Assembly (NCBI RefSeq): GCF_000192575.1
Contig: NZ_GL876932.1
Coordinates: 6,822-70,821 of the forward strand
DNA length: 64,000 bases
Reading direction: 5' to 3'
Source of the DNA: Novosphingobium nitrogenifigens DSM 19370
GTDB lineage: Bacteria > Pseudomonadota > Alphaproteobacteria > Sphingomonadales > Sphingomonadaceae
Position 1 is the first letter of the stretch, and every line of letters starts with the position of its first letter. Position numbers and translations under genes: made by a program. The notes below the pieces were generated by a model. The model saw nothing but the letters and a program-made list of their open reading frames with translations. It searched no databases and had not been told where the DNA came from. This document shows positions 44,127 to 52,457 of this stretch, piece after piece.

Positions 44127-45082
44127 ACTCGTCCGCCGAACAGCCCCCTGAACTTTCGATCGTCATTCCCTGCTTCAACGAAGTGGAAAACGTCGCGGGG
44201 ATCGTCGCGGCCGTCGACCGCGAGGCCGCCCGCTGGGCCTATGGGCACGAGATCGTGCTCATCGACAATGCCTCGACCGACGGCACGCGCGAGGCGATCC
44301 GGGAGATCTGTGCGACCAATCCACGCGTCTGGGCGATTTTCAACAATCGCAATTACGGCCAGATGCGCTCGCCCACTTACGGCATCTATCAGGCGCGCGG
44401 CCGCGCAGTGATCGGCATGTGCGCCGATTTTCAGGACCCGCCCGAGATGATCGGCGAATTCGTGCGGAAATGGCGCGAAGGCGCGATGATCGTCATGGGC
44501 CAACGGCGCAGCGAACGTAGCGGCGCGCTCCTGACGCTCGCCCGTCGCACCGGATACGCGCTTCTGGGCCGGATCGCGGACTATCCGGTCCTTCCCGACG
44601 TCACCGGTTTCGGCCTGTTCGACCGGCGCGTGGTCGATACCCTTGCGCAGTGGCAGGAACCCGAACCGTTCTTTCGCGGCATGGTCGTCGAAAGCGGATT
44701 TTCGATTGCACTGGTCCCGTTTGACCGCCCCGAACGGGCCGCAGGAACCACCAAGAACGGGCTGCGTTCGCTCATGGGCTTTGCCCTCTCGGGCCTTGCC
44801 GGGTCGGCCAAGGCGCTGCTCAGGGTGCCGATCGTGCTCGCCCTCTTGCTGGGGCCGCTTGCACTCTTGCTCCTGGCCTTCGGACTGGCGGGCGCGGTGC
44901 TCGGCTGGGCCGCGACCCTGTTCCTTTTCGCAGGCGCCATCGCGACCGCAATGTTTGCCGTGATGATGCTGTTCGTCGGGCTGATCGGGGATCAGGTCCG
45001 CCTGCTGACCGAACGCACGCGCCACATTCCGCTCGTCATCGAGGAATGCCGCGTCAACGATCCCCGGACCCGCGCCGCATGA
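44123..45082 (+). CDS. Glycosyltransferase family 2 membrane protein (DPM1/GtrB-like)
   Basis: 319-aa protein with an N-terminal GT-A domain: LSIVIPCFNEVENVAGIVAA, IVLIDNASTDGTREAI, VIGMCADFQDPPEMI, VTGFGLFDRRVVD, followed by two C-terminal membrane helices (LLLLAFGLAGAVLGW; AIATAMFAVMMLFVGLI). Such enzymes make polyprenyl-phosphate sugars. A GtrA-family membrane protein is encoded downstream (49228), and GtrA/GtrB pairs work together to flip and attach such sugars, so this may be the GtrB partner. Confidence 0.88.
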   Translation: MNSSAEQPPELSIVIPCFNEVENVAGIVAAVDREAARWAYGHEIVLIDNASTDGTREAIREICATNPRVWAIFNNRNYGQMRSPTYGIYQARGRAVIGMCADFQDPPEMIGEFVRKWREGAMIVMGQRRSERSGALLTLARRTGYALLGRIADYPVLPDVTGFGLFDRRVVDTLAQWQEPEPFFRGMVVESGFSIALVPFDRPERAAGTTKNGLRSLMGFALSGLAGSAKALLRVPIVLALLLGPLALLLLAFGLAGAVLGWAATLFLFAGAIATAMFAVMMLFVGLIGDQVRLLTERTRHIPLVIEECRVNDPRTRAA

Positions 45083-46389
45083 CACCCGCCGGTCGCCGCC
45101 GAACAGGCCCCCCGCTGCTCGAACTCGCGATGATGCTTGCGGTTCTGGCGAGCACGGGATGGACGATCCGCCATCTGCTGGTCGAAGGCTTCCTGCCCCA
45201 GCCATTTGTGTTCGACACCAACGACACCTTCATGGACTGGTTCAACACGGCCTATTGGGCGAACCATCCGGGGGCCTACGATGTCTGGCGCAGCATCTAT
45301 CCGCCGCTCTCGTTCGTGTTCCTGCGGCTGTTCAGCCTGTCGGACTGCTATGTCGCCTCGCCCTTTGCCGCACGCGACTGCGACTGGCTGGGACAAACGA
45401 CGATCGCGCTCTGCTATGGGCTCGACATCGTCGTCGCCGGGCTCGCGTTCTATCGCAGCGACCGTCGAACCGCGCTGCCGCGCACGCTCGCCTTTTCGTT
45501 CGGCCTGCCGCTGCTGTTCACGCTTGAACGCGGCAACCTGATCCTCGTCTGCTTCATCTTCTTTGCCATCGCCCATGCGCCGATCACCCGGTCGCGCATG
45601 ATGCAGGCACTGGCAACGGCACTGACGATCAATTTCAAGCCGTACCTGCTGCTGCCCGCACTTGCGCAGGGGGTGCGGCGGGAATGGCGCCCGCTCGAAC
45701 TCGCCGGACTTGCGACCATCGCGGTCTATCTCGTCACGCTGGCTCTGGTCGGTGCGGGATCGATCGGCGAACTGGTCAGCAACACCACCAACTGGGTCAC
45801 ATTCGTCGGTGGGCAGGTGTGGAACGAAATCAACTATTCGACGAGCTACGCCCCCTTTCTGATGCTCGACAAAACCGGCGTGCCGCTGCTCGACTTCGTC
45901 CCCTCGCGCATTGTCGAAGGCGTCGAAACATTCGTGCCGCTGGCAATCCGTTCGACCCAGATCGTGGCGCTCGCGTGTCTGGGCGCGGCGGCCCTGCGTC
46001 CCAAGGCGCTTTCCCACGCCCGCATCGCGGCGGTCATGCTGGGCGCCTATCTCGTGACCCAGTCGCCAGGCGGCTATACGCAGGCTTTCCTCGTGTTTCT
46101 CGTCCTGCTCGAACCGGCACGCGGGATCGGATCGCGGATTGCGGTCCTGCTCTCCTATACGCTGCTGCTCGCCGGGGACCGGATGGTCGCCCCGATCCTG
46201 CGGATCAATTCGGAAAGCTGGCTCGGCGGGCACCCCGTCACGCCTGAATTCGGCCTCACCATCGGCCATTTCCTGCGCCCGGGCATCATCATCCTGATCG
46301 TCTGGGTGCTCTCGCTCGACGGCGTTGCCCAGGTGCTCGGCACGTTCCGCCACCACGCCCGCCCCCGCACCACCGGAGCCCCGGCATGA
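45079..46389 (+). CDS. Multi-pass membrane protein, putative GT-C glycosyltransferase
   Basis: 436-aa protein with about ten hydrophobic segments and the polar loop FDTNDTFMDWFNTAYWAN after the first one, as in GT-C type glycosyltransferases (DUF2029/GT87 class) using lipid-linked sugar donors. Another conserved-looking region is RSIYPPLSFVFLRLFS. ATG 45079 overlaps the previous stop; the track-style longer frame to 45046 is rejected. Family call is tentative; Wzy polymerases share the general look. Confidence 0.7.
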   Translation: MTPAGRRRTGPPLLELAMMLAVLASTGWTIRHLLVEGFLPQPFVFDTNDTFMDWFNTAYWANHPGAYDVWRSIYPPLSFVFLRLFSLSDCYVASPFAARDCDWLGQTTIALCYGLDIVVAGLAFYRSDRRTALPRTLAFSFGLPLLFTLERGNLILVCFIFFAIAHAPITRSRMMQALATALTINFKPYLLLPALAQGVRREWRPLELAGLATIAVYLVTLALVGAGSIGELVSNTTNWVTFVGGQVWNEINYSTSYAPFLMLDKTGVPLLDFVPSRIVEGVETFVPLAIRSTQIVALACLGAAALRPKALSHARIAAVMLGAYLVTQSPGGYTQAFLVFLVLLEPARGIGSRIAVLLSYTLLLAGDRMVAPILRINSESWLGGHPVTPEFGLTIGHFLRPGIIILIVWVLSLDGVAQVLGTFRHHARPRTTGAPA

Positions 46390-47399
46390 TCCCTCCCGTC
46401 GATCTCGAAACCATCGACCGGGCGCTTGCCCCGCTATGGCCCCGCATCGACGGTGCACGCCTGTTCTTCACCGGCGCGACCGGGTTCATCGGCCGCTGGA
46501 TGCTCGAAGCACTCGTCCGCGCGCCGATCACGCTCGACGTCACCGTGCTCAGCCGCGATCCGGCAGGCTTTGCCCGCCGCGCGCCGCATCTTGCCGCGCG
46601 ATGCACGACGATCGAGGGCGATGTCCTGCGCGGCTTCACCCCGCCGCCGGGACGTTTTACCCACGTCATTCACGGCGCCACCGATGCCAGCGCCCATCTG
46701 ACCGCGACCGATCCGCGCCGCATGTTCGACACCATCGTCAGCGGAACGCGCCATCTGGTTGATTTTTCCGTCGCCCACGATGCCCGGTTCCTGTTCATGA
46801 GTTCGGGCGCGGTCTATGGTCGCCAGCCACCCGAGCTGGCGCTGGTCAATGAAGACTGGATCGGCGGGCCCGATCCGCGCGATCCGGGCGCGGTCTATGC
46901 CGAAGCCAAGCGCGCCGCCGAAATGCTGGTCGCGATTGCCGCCCGGCAACATGGCCTCGATGCCGTCACCACGCGGATCTTTGCTCTGCTCGGCCCCCTG
47001 CTGTCGCTCGACATCCATTTCGCGGCGGGGAATTTCATTCGCGACGCCATCGCCGGACGCCCGATCGTGGTAGAAGGTTCGGGACAGGCGGTACGCTCCT
47101 ATCTCTATGCCGCCGACCTTGCGGTGTGGATGTGGACCGTCCTTCTCGCCGCCGAACCGGGCAGCACCTACAACGTCGGATCGGAAGAGGCAGTCTCCAT
47201 CGCCGAGCTTGCCGAGCGGACTGCCCGCATTCTTCGCGCGCCCGGCGTCCGCATTCTCGGACGCGACGATCCGGGCTGGAACCCCGGCCGCTATGCCCCC
47301 TCCACGCGTCGCATTCGCGAGGATCTGGGCCTTTTGCAGACTGTCGACCTCGACATGGCGATCCGCCGCACCGCCCTTGCCAATGGATGGACCCGATGA
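46386..47399 (+). CDS. NAD(P)-dependent sugar epimerase/dehydratase (SDR)
   Basis: 337-aa extended short-chain dehydrogenase. Rossmann motif LFFTGATGFIGRWMLEALV (GATGFIG), catalytic Ser in FMSSGAVYG, Tyr-x3-Lys in VYAEAKRAAEML, and late GSTYNVGSEEAVSIAELA. It should act on a nucleotide sugar as epimerase, dehydratase or reductase. Partners at the right end of the locus make a CDP-4-keto-6-deoxy sugar, a possible substrate. ATGA overlaps at both ends. Confidence 0.88.
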   Translation: MIPPVDLETIDRALAPLWPRIDGARLFFTGATGFIGRWMLEALVRAPITLDVTVLSRDPAGFARRAPHLAARCTTIEGDVLRGFTPPPGRFTHVIHGATDASAHLTATDPRRMFDTIVSGTRHLVDFSVAHDARFLFMSSGAVYGRQPPELALVNEDWIGGPDPRDPGAVYAEAKRAAEMLVAIAARQHGLDAVTTRIFALLGPLLSLDIHFAAGNFIRDAIAGRPIVVEGSGQAVRSYLYAADLAVWMWTVLLAAEPGSTYNVGSEEAVSIAELAERTARILRAPGVRILGRDDPGWNPGRYAPSTRRIREDLGLLQTVDLDMAIRRTALANGWTR

Positions 47400-49231
47400 C
47401 CCAAGTACCCCCTCCCACTGTCAAACTGTCCGACTGGCTGGCCCAATGGCTGGTCGATCACGGCATTGCGGATGTCTTCATGCTGACCGGCGGCGGCGCG
47501 ATGCACCTCAACCATTCGCTCGGCACGCATCCTGGCCTCAAGACCACATTCACCCATCACGAACAGGCGCTGTCGATGGCGGCCGAGGCCTATGCCCGGC
47601 TCACCAATCGTCCGGCAGTTGTCAATGTCACCTCGGGCCCGGGCGGGACCAATGCGATCACCGGCGTCTATGGCGCCTATGTGGATTCGATCCCGATGCT
47701 GGTAATTTCGGGCCAAGTAAAGCGCGAGACCACCGTGCGTTCGACCGGCCTGCCCCTGCGCCAGCTCGGCGATCAGGAACTCGACATCGAGGATCTGGTC
47801 AGTCCGGTCACCAAATATGCCGCGATGGTGACCGATCCCCGCGCGATCCGCTATCACCTCGAAAAGGCGCTGCATCTGGCAACGAACGGGCGCCCCGGCC
47901 CGGTCTGGCTCGACATTCCACTCGATGTTCAGGCGGCCCGGATCGATCCCACGGACCTTCCCGGATTTGACCCGATCGAACTCGACGAACCCTGGCGGGA
48001 AACCGATCTCGACGCGGCGGCCCGGCTTATCCTCGACCGCATCGCGGTGGCCGAGCGGCCCGTCATCCTGGTCGGATCGGGCGTGCGCCTGAGCGGCGCC
48101 CATGACGCCTTCATCACTCTGATCGAGCGGCTCGGCATCCCCGTCGTCACCGCGTGGAACGCCCACGATGCGCTGTGGAACGACCACCCGCTTTATGCCG
48201 GGCGCCCCGGAACCGTCGGCGACCGGGGTGGCAACATGGTGACGCAAAGCGCGGACCTGCTGCTCGTTCTGGGAAGCCGTCTCAACATCCGCCAGGTCAG
48301 CTACAACTGGCAGAGCTTCGCCCGCGCGGCGTGCAAGATCTGGGTCGACATCGACCCGCTCGAACTGCGCAAGCCGACGGTTCGGCCCGACATCCCGGTC
48401 GTTGCCGATCTTGCCGATCTGCTGCCCCGGCTCAACGCGCTTGCCTATGCGGGGCCGACCATGGCCCATCGCGAATGGCTGCACTGGGCGCGCGAACGCA
48501 ATGCGCTTTTCCCCACGGTCCTGCCCGAATATCGCGACCATGGCCCGACCAATCACCCCTATGTCGCGATGGACGCCCTGTTCGACGCGCTGGACGATGA
48601 CGACATCGTCGTCACCGGCAACGGCAGCGCCTGTGTCGTCGGGTTCCAGGTTGCCCGCATTCAGAAGGGGCAGCGGCTGTGGACGAATTCGGGCTGTGCG
48701 ACGATGGGCTATGACCTGCCCGCCGCGATCGGAGTCTGGGCCGCGACCGGAGGTGATCGCCGCGTCATCTGCATCGCGGGCGACGGCAGCATCATGATGA
48801 ACCTTCAGGAAATGCAGACCATCGCCGGATACGACATGCCGGTCAAAGTCTTCCTGTTGAACAATGCAGGCTACGTCTCGATCTTCCAGACGCACCGCAA
48901 ATTCTTCAATGGCGTCGAAGTCGGCGGCGGGCCCAAGAGCAACGTCACTTTCCCCGATTTCGCGCGGCTTTCCGACGCTTTCGGCTTTTCCTATGCCCGC
49001 GCCGACAACCATGCCACGCTCGGCGCGGCGATTGCCGCGACGCTCGCCGCGCCCGGCCCCGCCCTGTGCGAGATCATCATCGACGAGAACGTCGAATTCG
49101 CACCCAAGCTGGGATCGCGCTCGCATCCCGACGGACGCATCACCTCGCCCGCGCTCGAAGACCTTTCGCCCTTCCTCCCGCGTGAAGTGCTTGCCGCCAA
49201 CATGGCGATCCCGTTGATGGAGGAACCATGA
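47396..49231 (+). CDS. Thiamine-diphosphate-dependent enzyme, acetolactate-synthase-like
   Basis: 611-aa ThDP enzyme with the three usual domains: Pyr (catalytic Glu56 in FTHHEQALSMAAEAYARL; VNVTSGPGGTNAI), central (VILVGSGVRLSGA) and PP (CIAGDGSIMMNLQEMQ...KVFLLNN, the GDG-x(n)-NN motif). ATG 47396 overlaps the epimerase stop as ATGA. Isoleucine/valine biosynthesis genes are absent. In polysaccharide and antibiotic loci such enzymes (YerE, AviB1) add a two-carbon unit from pyruvate to a ketosugar. RfbF and RfbG, which make CDP-4-keto-6-deoxyglucose, are in the same locus. Role inferred. Confidence 0.88.
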   Translation: MTQVPPPTVKLSDWLAQWLVDHGIADVFMLTGGGAMHLNHSLGTHPGLKTTFTHHEQALSMAAEAYARLTNRPAVVNVTSGPGGTNAITGVYGAYVDSIPMLVISGQVKRETTVRSTGLPLRQLGDQELDIEDLVSPVTKYAAMVTDPRAIRYHLEKALHLATNGRPGPVWLDIPLDVQAARIDPTDLPGFDPIELDEPWRETDLDAAARLILDRIAVAERPVILVGSGVRLSGAHDAFITLIERLGIPVVTAWNAHDALWNDHPLYAGRPGTVGDRGGNMVTQSADLLLVLGSRLNIRQVSYNWQSFARAACKIWVDIDPLELRKPTVRPDIPVVADLADLLPRLNALAYAGPTMAHREWLHWARERNALFPTVLPEYRDHGPTNHPYVAMDALFDALDDDDIVVTGNGSACVVGFQVARIQKGQRLWTNSGCATMGYDLPAAIGVWAATGGDRRVICIAGDGSIMMNLQEMQTIAGYDMPVKVFLLNNAGYVSIFQTHRKFFNGVEVGGGPKSNVTFPDFARLSDAFGFSYARADNHATLGAAIAATLAAPGPALCEIIIDENVEFAPKLGSRSHPDGRITSPALEDLSPFLPREVLAANMAIPLMEEP

Positions 49232-49644
49232 GCACGGTGGCCCTGCTCGACCGCCGCCCGCTGCGTTTCGCCATTGCGGGGGCGCTCAATACCGCCTTCG
49301 GGATCGCGATCTATCCCTTGCTCATGTGGGTGATCGTGCCCTTGCGCGCGCATTACATGATCGCGCTGCTGATCGCGCAGGTGCTTGGCCTGTGCTTTGG
49401 CTTTGCCACGCACAAGCTGGGCGTGTTCCGCACCCCCGCCGACCGGGCCGTGCGCGAATTCGGCGCCTTTGCGGGGTTCTACCTGTTCAACTATGCAGCG
49501 AACTGGGCAATCCTGCCGCTGCTCGTCGAAGGCGCGCGCATTGCCCCGGTCATCGCGCAGTCCGGCTTTACCCTCGTTCTCGTCGCGGGAAGCTGGTTCT
49601 GGCACAACCACGTCACCTTTCGTCACAGCGGAGACCGCCGATGA
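49228..49644 (+). CDS. GtrA-family membrane protein
   Basis: 138-aa protein with four membrane helices and the family start PLRFAIAGALNTAFGIAIYP; further FGFATHKLGVFRTP and WFWHNHVTFRH. GtrA proteins are thought to flip lipid-linked sugars made by GtrB-type enzymes. A GtrB-like gene lies at 44123. Overlaps the ThDP enzyme (ATGA 49228-49231) and the methyltransferase (ATGA 49641-49644). Confidence 0.88.
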   Translation: MSTVALLDRRPLRFAIAGALNTAFGIAIYPLLMWVIVPLRAHYMIALLIAQVLGLCFGFATHKLGVFRTPADRAVREFGAFAGFYLFNYAANWAILPLLVEGARIAPVIAQSGFTLVLVAGSWFWHNHVTFRHSGDRR

Positions 49645-50603
49645 CGCTGCCCGCCTTGCGCGAACGGACATGCCCCTGTTGCGGCAACCGGCGCATGCAT
49701 CCCGAAGTCCGCGCGTCCCAGCCCGCCGAGGCCATGACGCTCGAGGCGCTGCGCCCTTTTTGGACAGGCCTGCGTCAGGGGAAGCCGTTCTTCACCTACC
49801 ATCGCTGCCTGATCTGCAGGATGCTGTTCTGTGCGACCTATTTCGACGACGCGCAGCTTGCCGATCTCTATTCGGCGATGGCCCCCAACATGGAGGCCGT
49901 CGCCGGAGACGCCATCGCCGCCACGCAGCGAGGGTATTATGCCGCCGCGCGCGCCTATGGCGTGGGGACCGGCGACTATCTCGAAATCGGCCCCGACGTC
50001 GGCCATGTCGTCCGCTCTGCCGTCGCGGAGGGCTCGTTCGGCCATTTGCACTTGTTCGAACCGAACCGGGCCGTCCACCCGCAACTGGCGCTGGCGGCCG
50101 GAAAATGTCCGGCAACGATCCGGGCCGACCTCCACGACTTGGCGGCGGTTCCGGACGGATCGATCGGCCTTGCCGTCATGATCCACGTGCTCGACCACCT
50201 GATCGACCCGTTGGCGACGCTTGCCACCGTCCATCGCAAGCTGCGTGGCGGCGGCACGCTGCTGGTCGTCACCCATAACGAAGCGTCGCTGTTGCGGCGG
50301 ATCATGGGCAATCGCTGGCCGCCGTTCTGCCTGCAACATCCCCACTTGTTCAATCCCGGCACGATGGCCGGGATGATGCAGCGGGTCGGATACCGCGACT
50401 GCAGCGTCAGCCGCAGCGTCAATCATTTCCCCATCGACTTTCTGGCGCGGCAGGCGTTCGAGGCCATGGGCATCCATCTTCGCGCCCTGCCGCTACCCGG
50501 CCGCAGCATCGCGCTGCGGCTGGGCAACATTCTGGCGCTTGCCCGCAAGCCGGATCATCCGGCTGCGGCAAAAACTCCCGCTTCCGAGGCAAGAGCGGTA
50601 TAA
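49641..50603 (+). CDS. SAM-dependent methyltransferase with N-terminal Cys-pairs
   Basis: 320-aa class I methyltransferase. The N-terminus has two cysteine pairs, RTCPCCGNR and YHRCLICRMLFCATYFDD, which may bind zinc. The SAM core follows (GTGDYLEIGPDVGHVVRS; VMIHVLDHLIDPLATLATVH; GGGTLLVVTHN). In sugar loci this architecture is seen in C- or O-methyltransferases of deoxysugars, a fitting role here but not shown. Its last 49 bases overlap the convergent rfbG-like gene. Confidence 0.85.
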   Translation: MTLPALRERTCPCCGNRRMHPEVRASQPAEAMTLEALRPFWTGLRQGKPFFTYHRCLICRMLFCATYFDDAQLADLYSAMAPNMEAVAGDAIAATQRGYYAAARAYGVGTGDYLEIGPDVGHVVRSAVAEGSFGHLHLFEPNRAVHPQLALAAGKCPATIRADLHDLAAVPDGSIGLAVMIHVLDHLIDPLATLATVHRKLRGGGTLLVVTHNEASLLRRIMGNRWPPFCLQHPHLFNPGTMAGMMQRVGYRDCSVSRSVNHFPIDFLARQAFEAMGIHLRALPLPGRSIALRLGNILALARKPDHPAAAKTPASEARAV

Positions 50604-51658
50604 TGCGCGATCTGTTCGAGACTGACCGCGCGGGGGTCTTCCCCGGCGCCGACCCGCTTGTGCCAATCGACGATCCACGCGATCGCCTCGTCGAGGCGCA
50701 GCGACGGACGCCAGCCCAGCATCGACCGCGCGCGCGAGCTGTCGAGCCGCAGGAGCCCGGCTTCGTGCGGACGCGGGCCCCCGTCGAGCACTTCGGACGG
50801 CACCCCGTCCTGCCAGCCTGCACGCATGCGATCGACGATCCAGCGGACCGGGCGTGCGTCCTCGTCCACGGGGCCGAAATTCCACGCATCGGCAAAGCGG
50901 CGCTCGCCGTCGAGCAGGCGCTGCGCAATCATCATGTATCCGCCCAGTGCTTCGAGCACATGCTGCCACGGACGCACGGAGGCGGGCGAACGGATGACCG
51001 GCGCTTCGCCGCGCTCGAACGCGCGGACGAGATCGGGAACGAGGCGATCCTCTGCCCAGTCCCCGCCGCCGATGACGTTGCCCGCGCGGACCGAGGCCAG
51101 GCCCGGGCCGTCCTTGTGGAAGAACGAGCGGCGCCAGGCCGACACGACCAGTTCCGCGCAGCCCTTGGAACTGCTGTAAGGATCGTACCCACCCATCGGG
51201 TCGCTTTCGCGATAGGGCCAGTCCCATTCCCGGTTTTCATAGCACTTGTCGCTGGTGACGCAGATCACACCGGCAACGCCGGGCGTGCGGCGCACCGCGT
51301 CGAGAACGTGGACCGTGCCCATGACATTGGTGTCATAGGTTTCGACCGGCTCGACATAGGACAAGCGCACCAGCGGCTGTGCGGCCAGGTGAAAGACGAT
51401 CTCCGGGCGGCACCGCTCGACAACGGCCGAAACCGTGTCACGGTCGCGCACGTCGCCTTCGACGCTGTCGATCAACTCGTCGAGGCGCGCGGCCGCGAAC
51501 AGGCTGGGATCGGTCGGCGGCGGCAGGGCAAGCCCCGTCACCTCCGCACCCAACGCATGGAGCCACAGCGACAGCCAGCTGCCCTTGAAACCGGTATGCC
51601 CGGTTACCAGCACGCGGCGCCCTGCCCAAAGCGGGGCGCCCCGAAGAGAGCCGCCCAT
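50555..51658 (-). CDS. rfbG: CDP-glucose 4,6-dehydratase
   Basis: 367-aa SDR enzyme turning CDP-glucose into CDP-4-keto-6-deoxyglucose. Motifs: VLVTGHTGFKGSWLSLWLHA, FHLAAQPLVRLSYVEPVETY, ICVTSDKCYENREWDWPYRE, YDPYSSSKGCAELVVSAWRR, ASVRAGNVIGGGDWAEDRLV. These are RfbG signatures (the K of CYENRE, GGGDWA). The ATG at 51658 shares a base with the rfbF stop (TAATG), so the pair is coupled. RfbH, needed for 3,6-dideoxysugars, is not in the window. Confidence 0.94.
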   Translation of the reverse strand: MGGSLRGAPLWAGRRVLVTGHTGFKGSWLSLWLHALGAEVTGLALPPPTDPSLFAAARLDELIDSVEGDVRDRDTVSAVVERCRPEIVFHLAAQPLVRLSYVEPVETYDTNVMGTVHVLDAVRRTPGVAGVICVTSDKCYENREWDWPYRESDPMGGYDPYSSSKGCAELVVSAWRRSFFHKDGPGLASVRAGNVIGGGDWAEDRLVPDLVRAFERGEAPVIRSPASVRPWQHVLEALGGYMMIAQRLLDGERRFADAWNFGPVDEDARPVRWIVDRMRAGWQDGVPSEVLDGGPRPHEAGLLRLDSSRARSMLGWRPSLRLDEAIAWIVDWHKRVGAGEDPRAVSLEQIAHYTALASEAGVFAAAG

Positions 51659-52431
51659 TACCAGCGCTTCCACGGCGCGTTTCCTTCCTGCCAGAGGGCA
51701 TCGAGGTGAAGTTTGTCCCGCAAGGTATCCATGGGATGCCAGAACCCTTCGTGACGGTATCCCGACAGGTCGCCCATGGTGGCGAGCCGTTCCAGCGGTC
51801 CGTTTTCCCACACCGTTTCGGGCCCATCGACGAGATCGAGGACGCTGGTATCGGCGACGAAGAAGCCGCCGTTGATGCGCCCGCCGTCACCGGCCGGTTT
51901 TTCGCGGAACGCGGTGATCTTGTCGCCGTCCGCTTCGAGCGCGCCGAACCGTCCGGGCGGCGTCACCGAGGTGACTGTGGCCCGGCGTCCACCTTCCTTG
52001 TGGAACCGGACAAGATCGGCAATGTCGATGTCCGCCACGCCGTCGCCATAAGTGAAGCAGAACGGCTCGTCGGGTTCGAGATAGGATCGCACCGCCGCCA
52101 GTCGTCCACCGGTCATCGTTTCCGCGCCGGTCTCGACCAGCGTCACGCGCCAGGGTTCATTGCGGGTGCAGTGCACTTCCATCCCGTTGCCGCGCCGCAA
52201 GTCGATCGTCACATCGGCGGTATGCAACATGTAGTTCGCGAAGAACTCCTTGATGACATAGCCCTTGTAACCAAGGCAGATGATGAAATCGTTGAACCCG
52301 GCAGACGAGTAGATCTTCATGATGTGCCACAGGATCGGCATGCCGCCGATCTCGACCATGGGTTTGGGTCTTACGTGGGTTTCTTCGCCGAGCCGGCTGC
52401 CGAGCCCGCCGGCCAGAATCACCGTTCGCAT
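51658..52431 (-). CDS. rfbF: Glucose-1-phosphate cytidylyltransferase
   Basis: 257-aa nucleotidyltransferase making CDP-glucose from glucose-1-phosphate and CTP. Signatures: VILAGGLGSRLGEETHVRPK, MVEIGGMPILWHIMKIYSS, FIICLGYKGYVIKEFFANYM, PFCFTYGDGVADIDI and the end HPMDTLRDKLHLDALWQEG. ATG 52431 has a perfect GGAGG upstream; the frame to 52509 is rejected. Followed by rfbG. A GT39-like gene starts in the opposite direction only 26 bp away. Confidence 0.95.
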   Translation of the reverse strand: MRTVILAGGLGSRLGEETHVRPKPMVEIGGMPILWHIMKIYSSAGFNDFIICLGYKGYVIKEFFANYMLHTADVTIDLRRGNGMEVHCTRNEPWRVTLVETGAETMTGGRLAAVRSYLEPDEPFCFTYGDGVADIDIADLVRFHKEGGRRATVTSVTPPGRFGALEADGDKITAFREKPAGDGGRINGGFFVADTSVLDLVDGPETVWENGPLERLATMGDLSGYRHEGFWHPMDTLRDKLHLDALWQEGNAPWKRW

Positions 52432-52457
52432 CGTTCCTCCTGCATTTGGTGCTCTGC

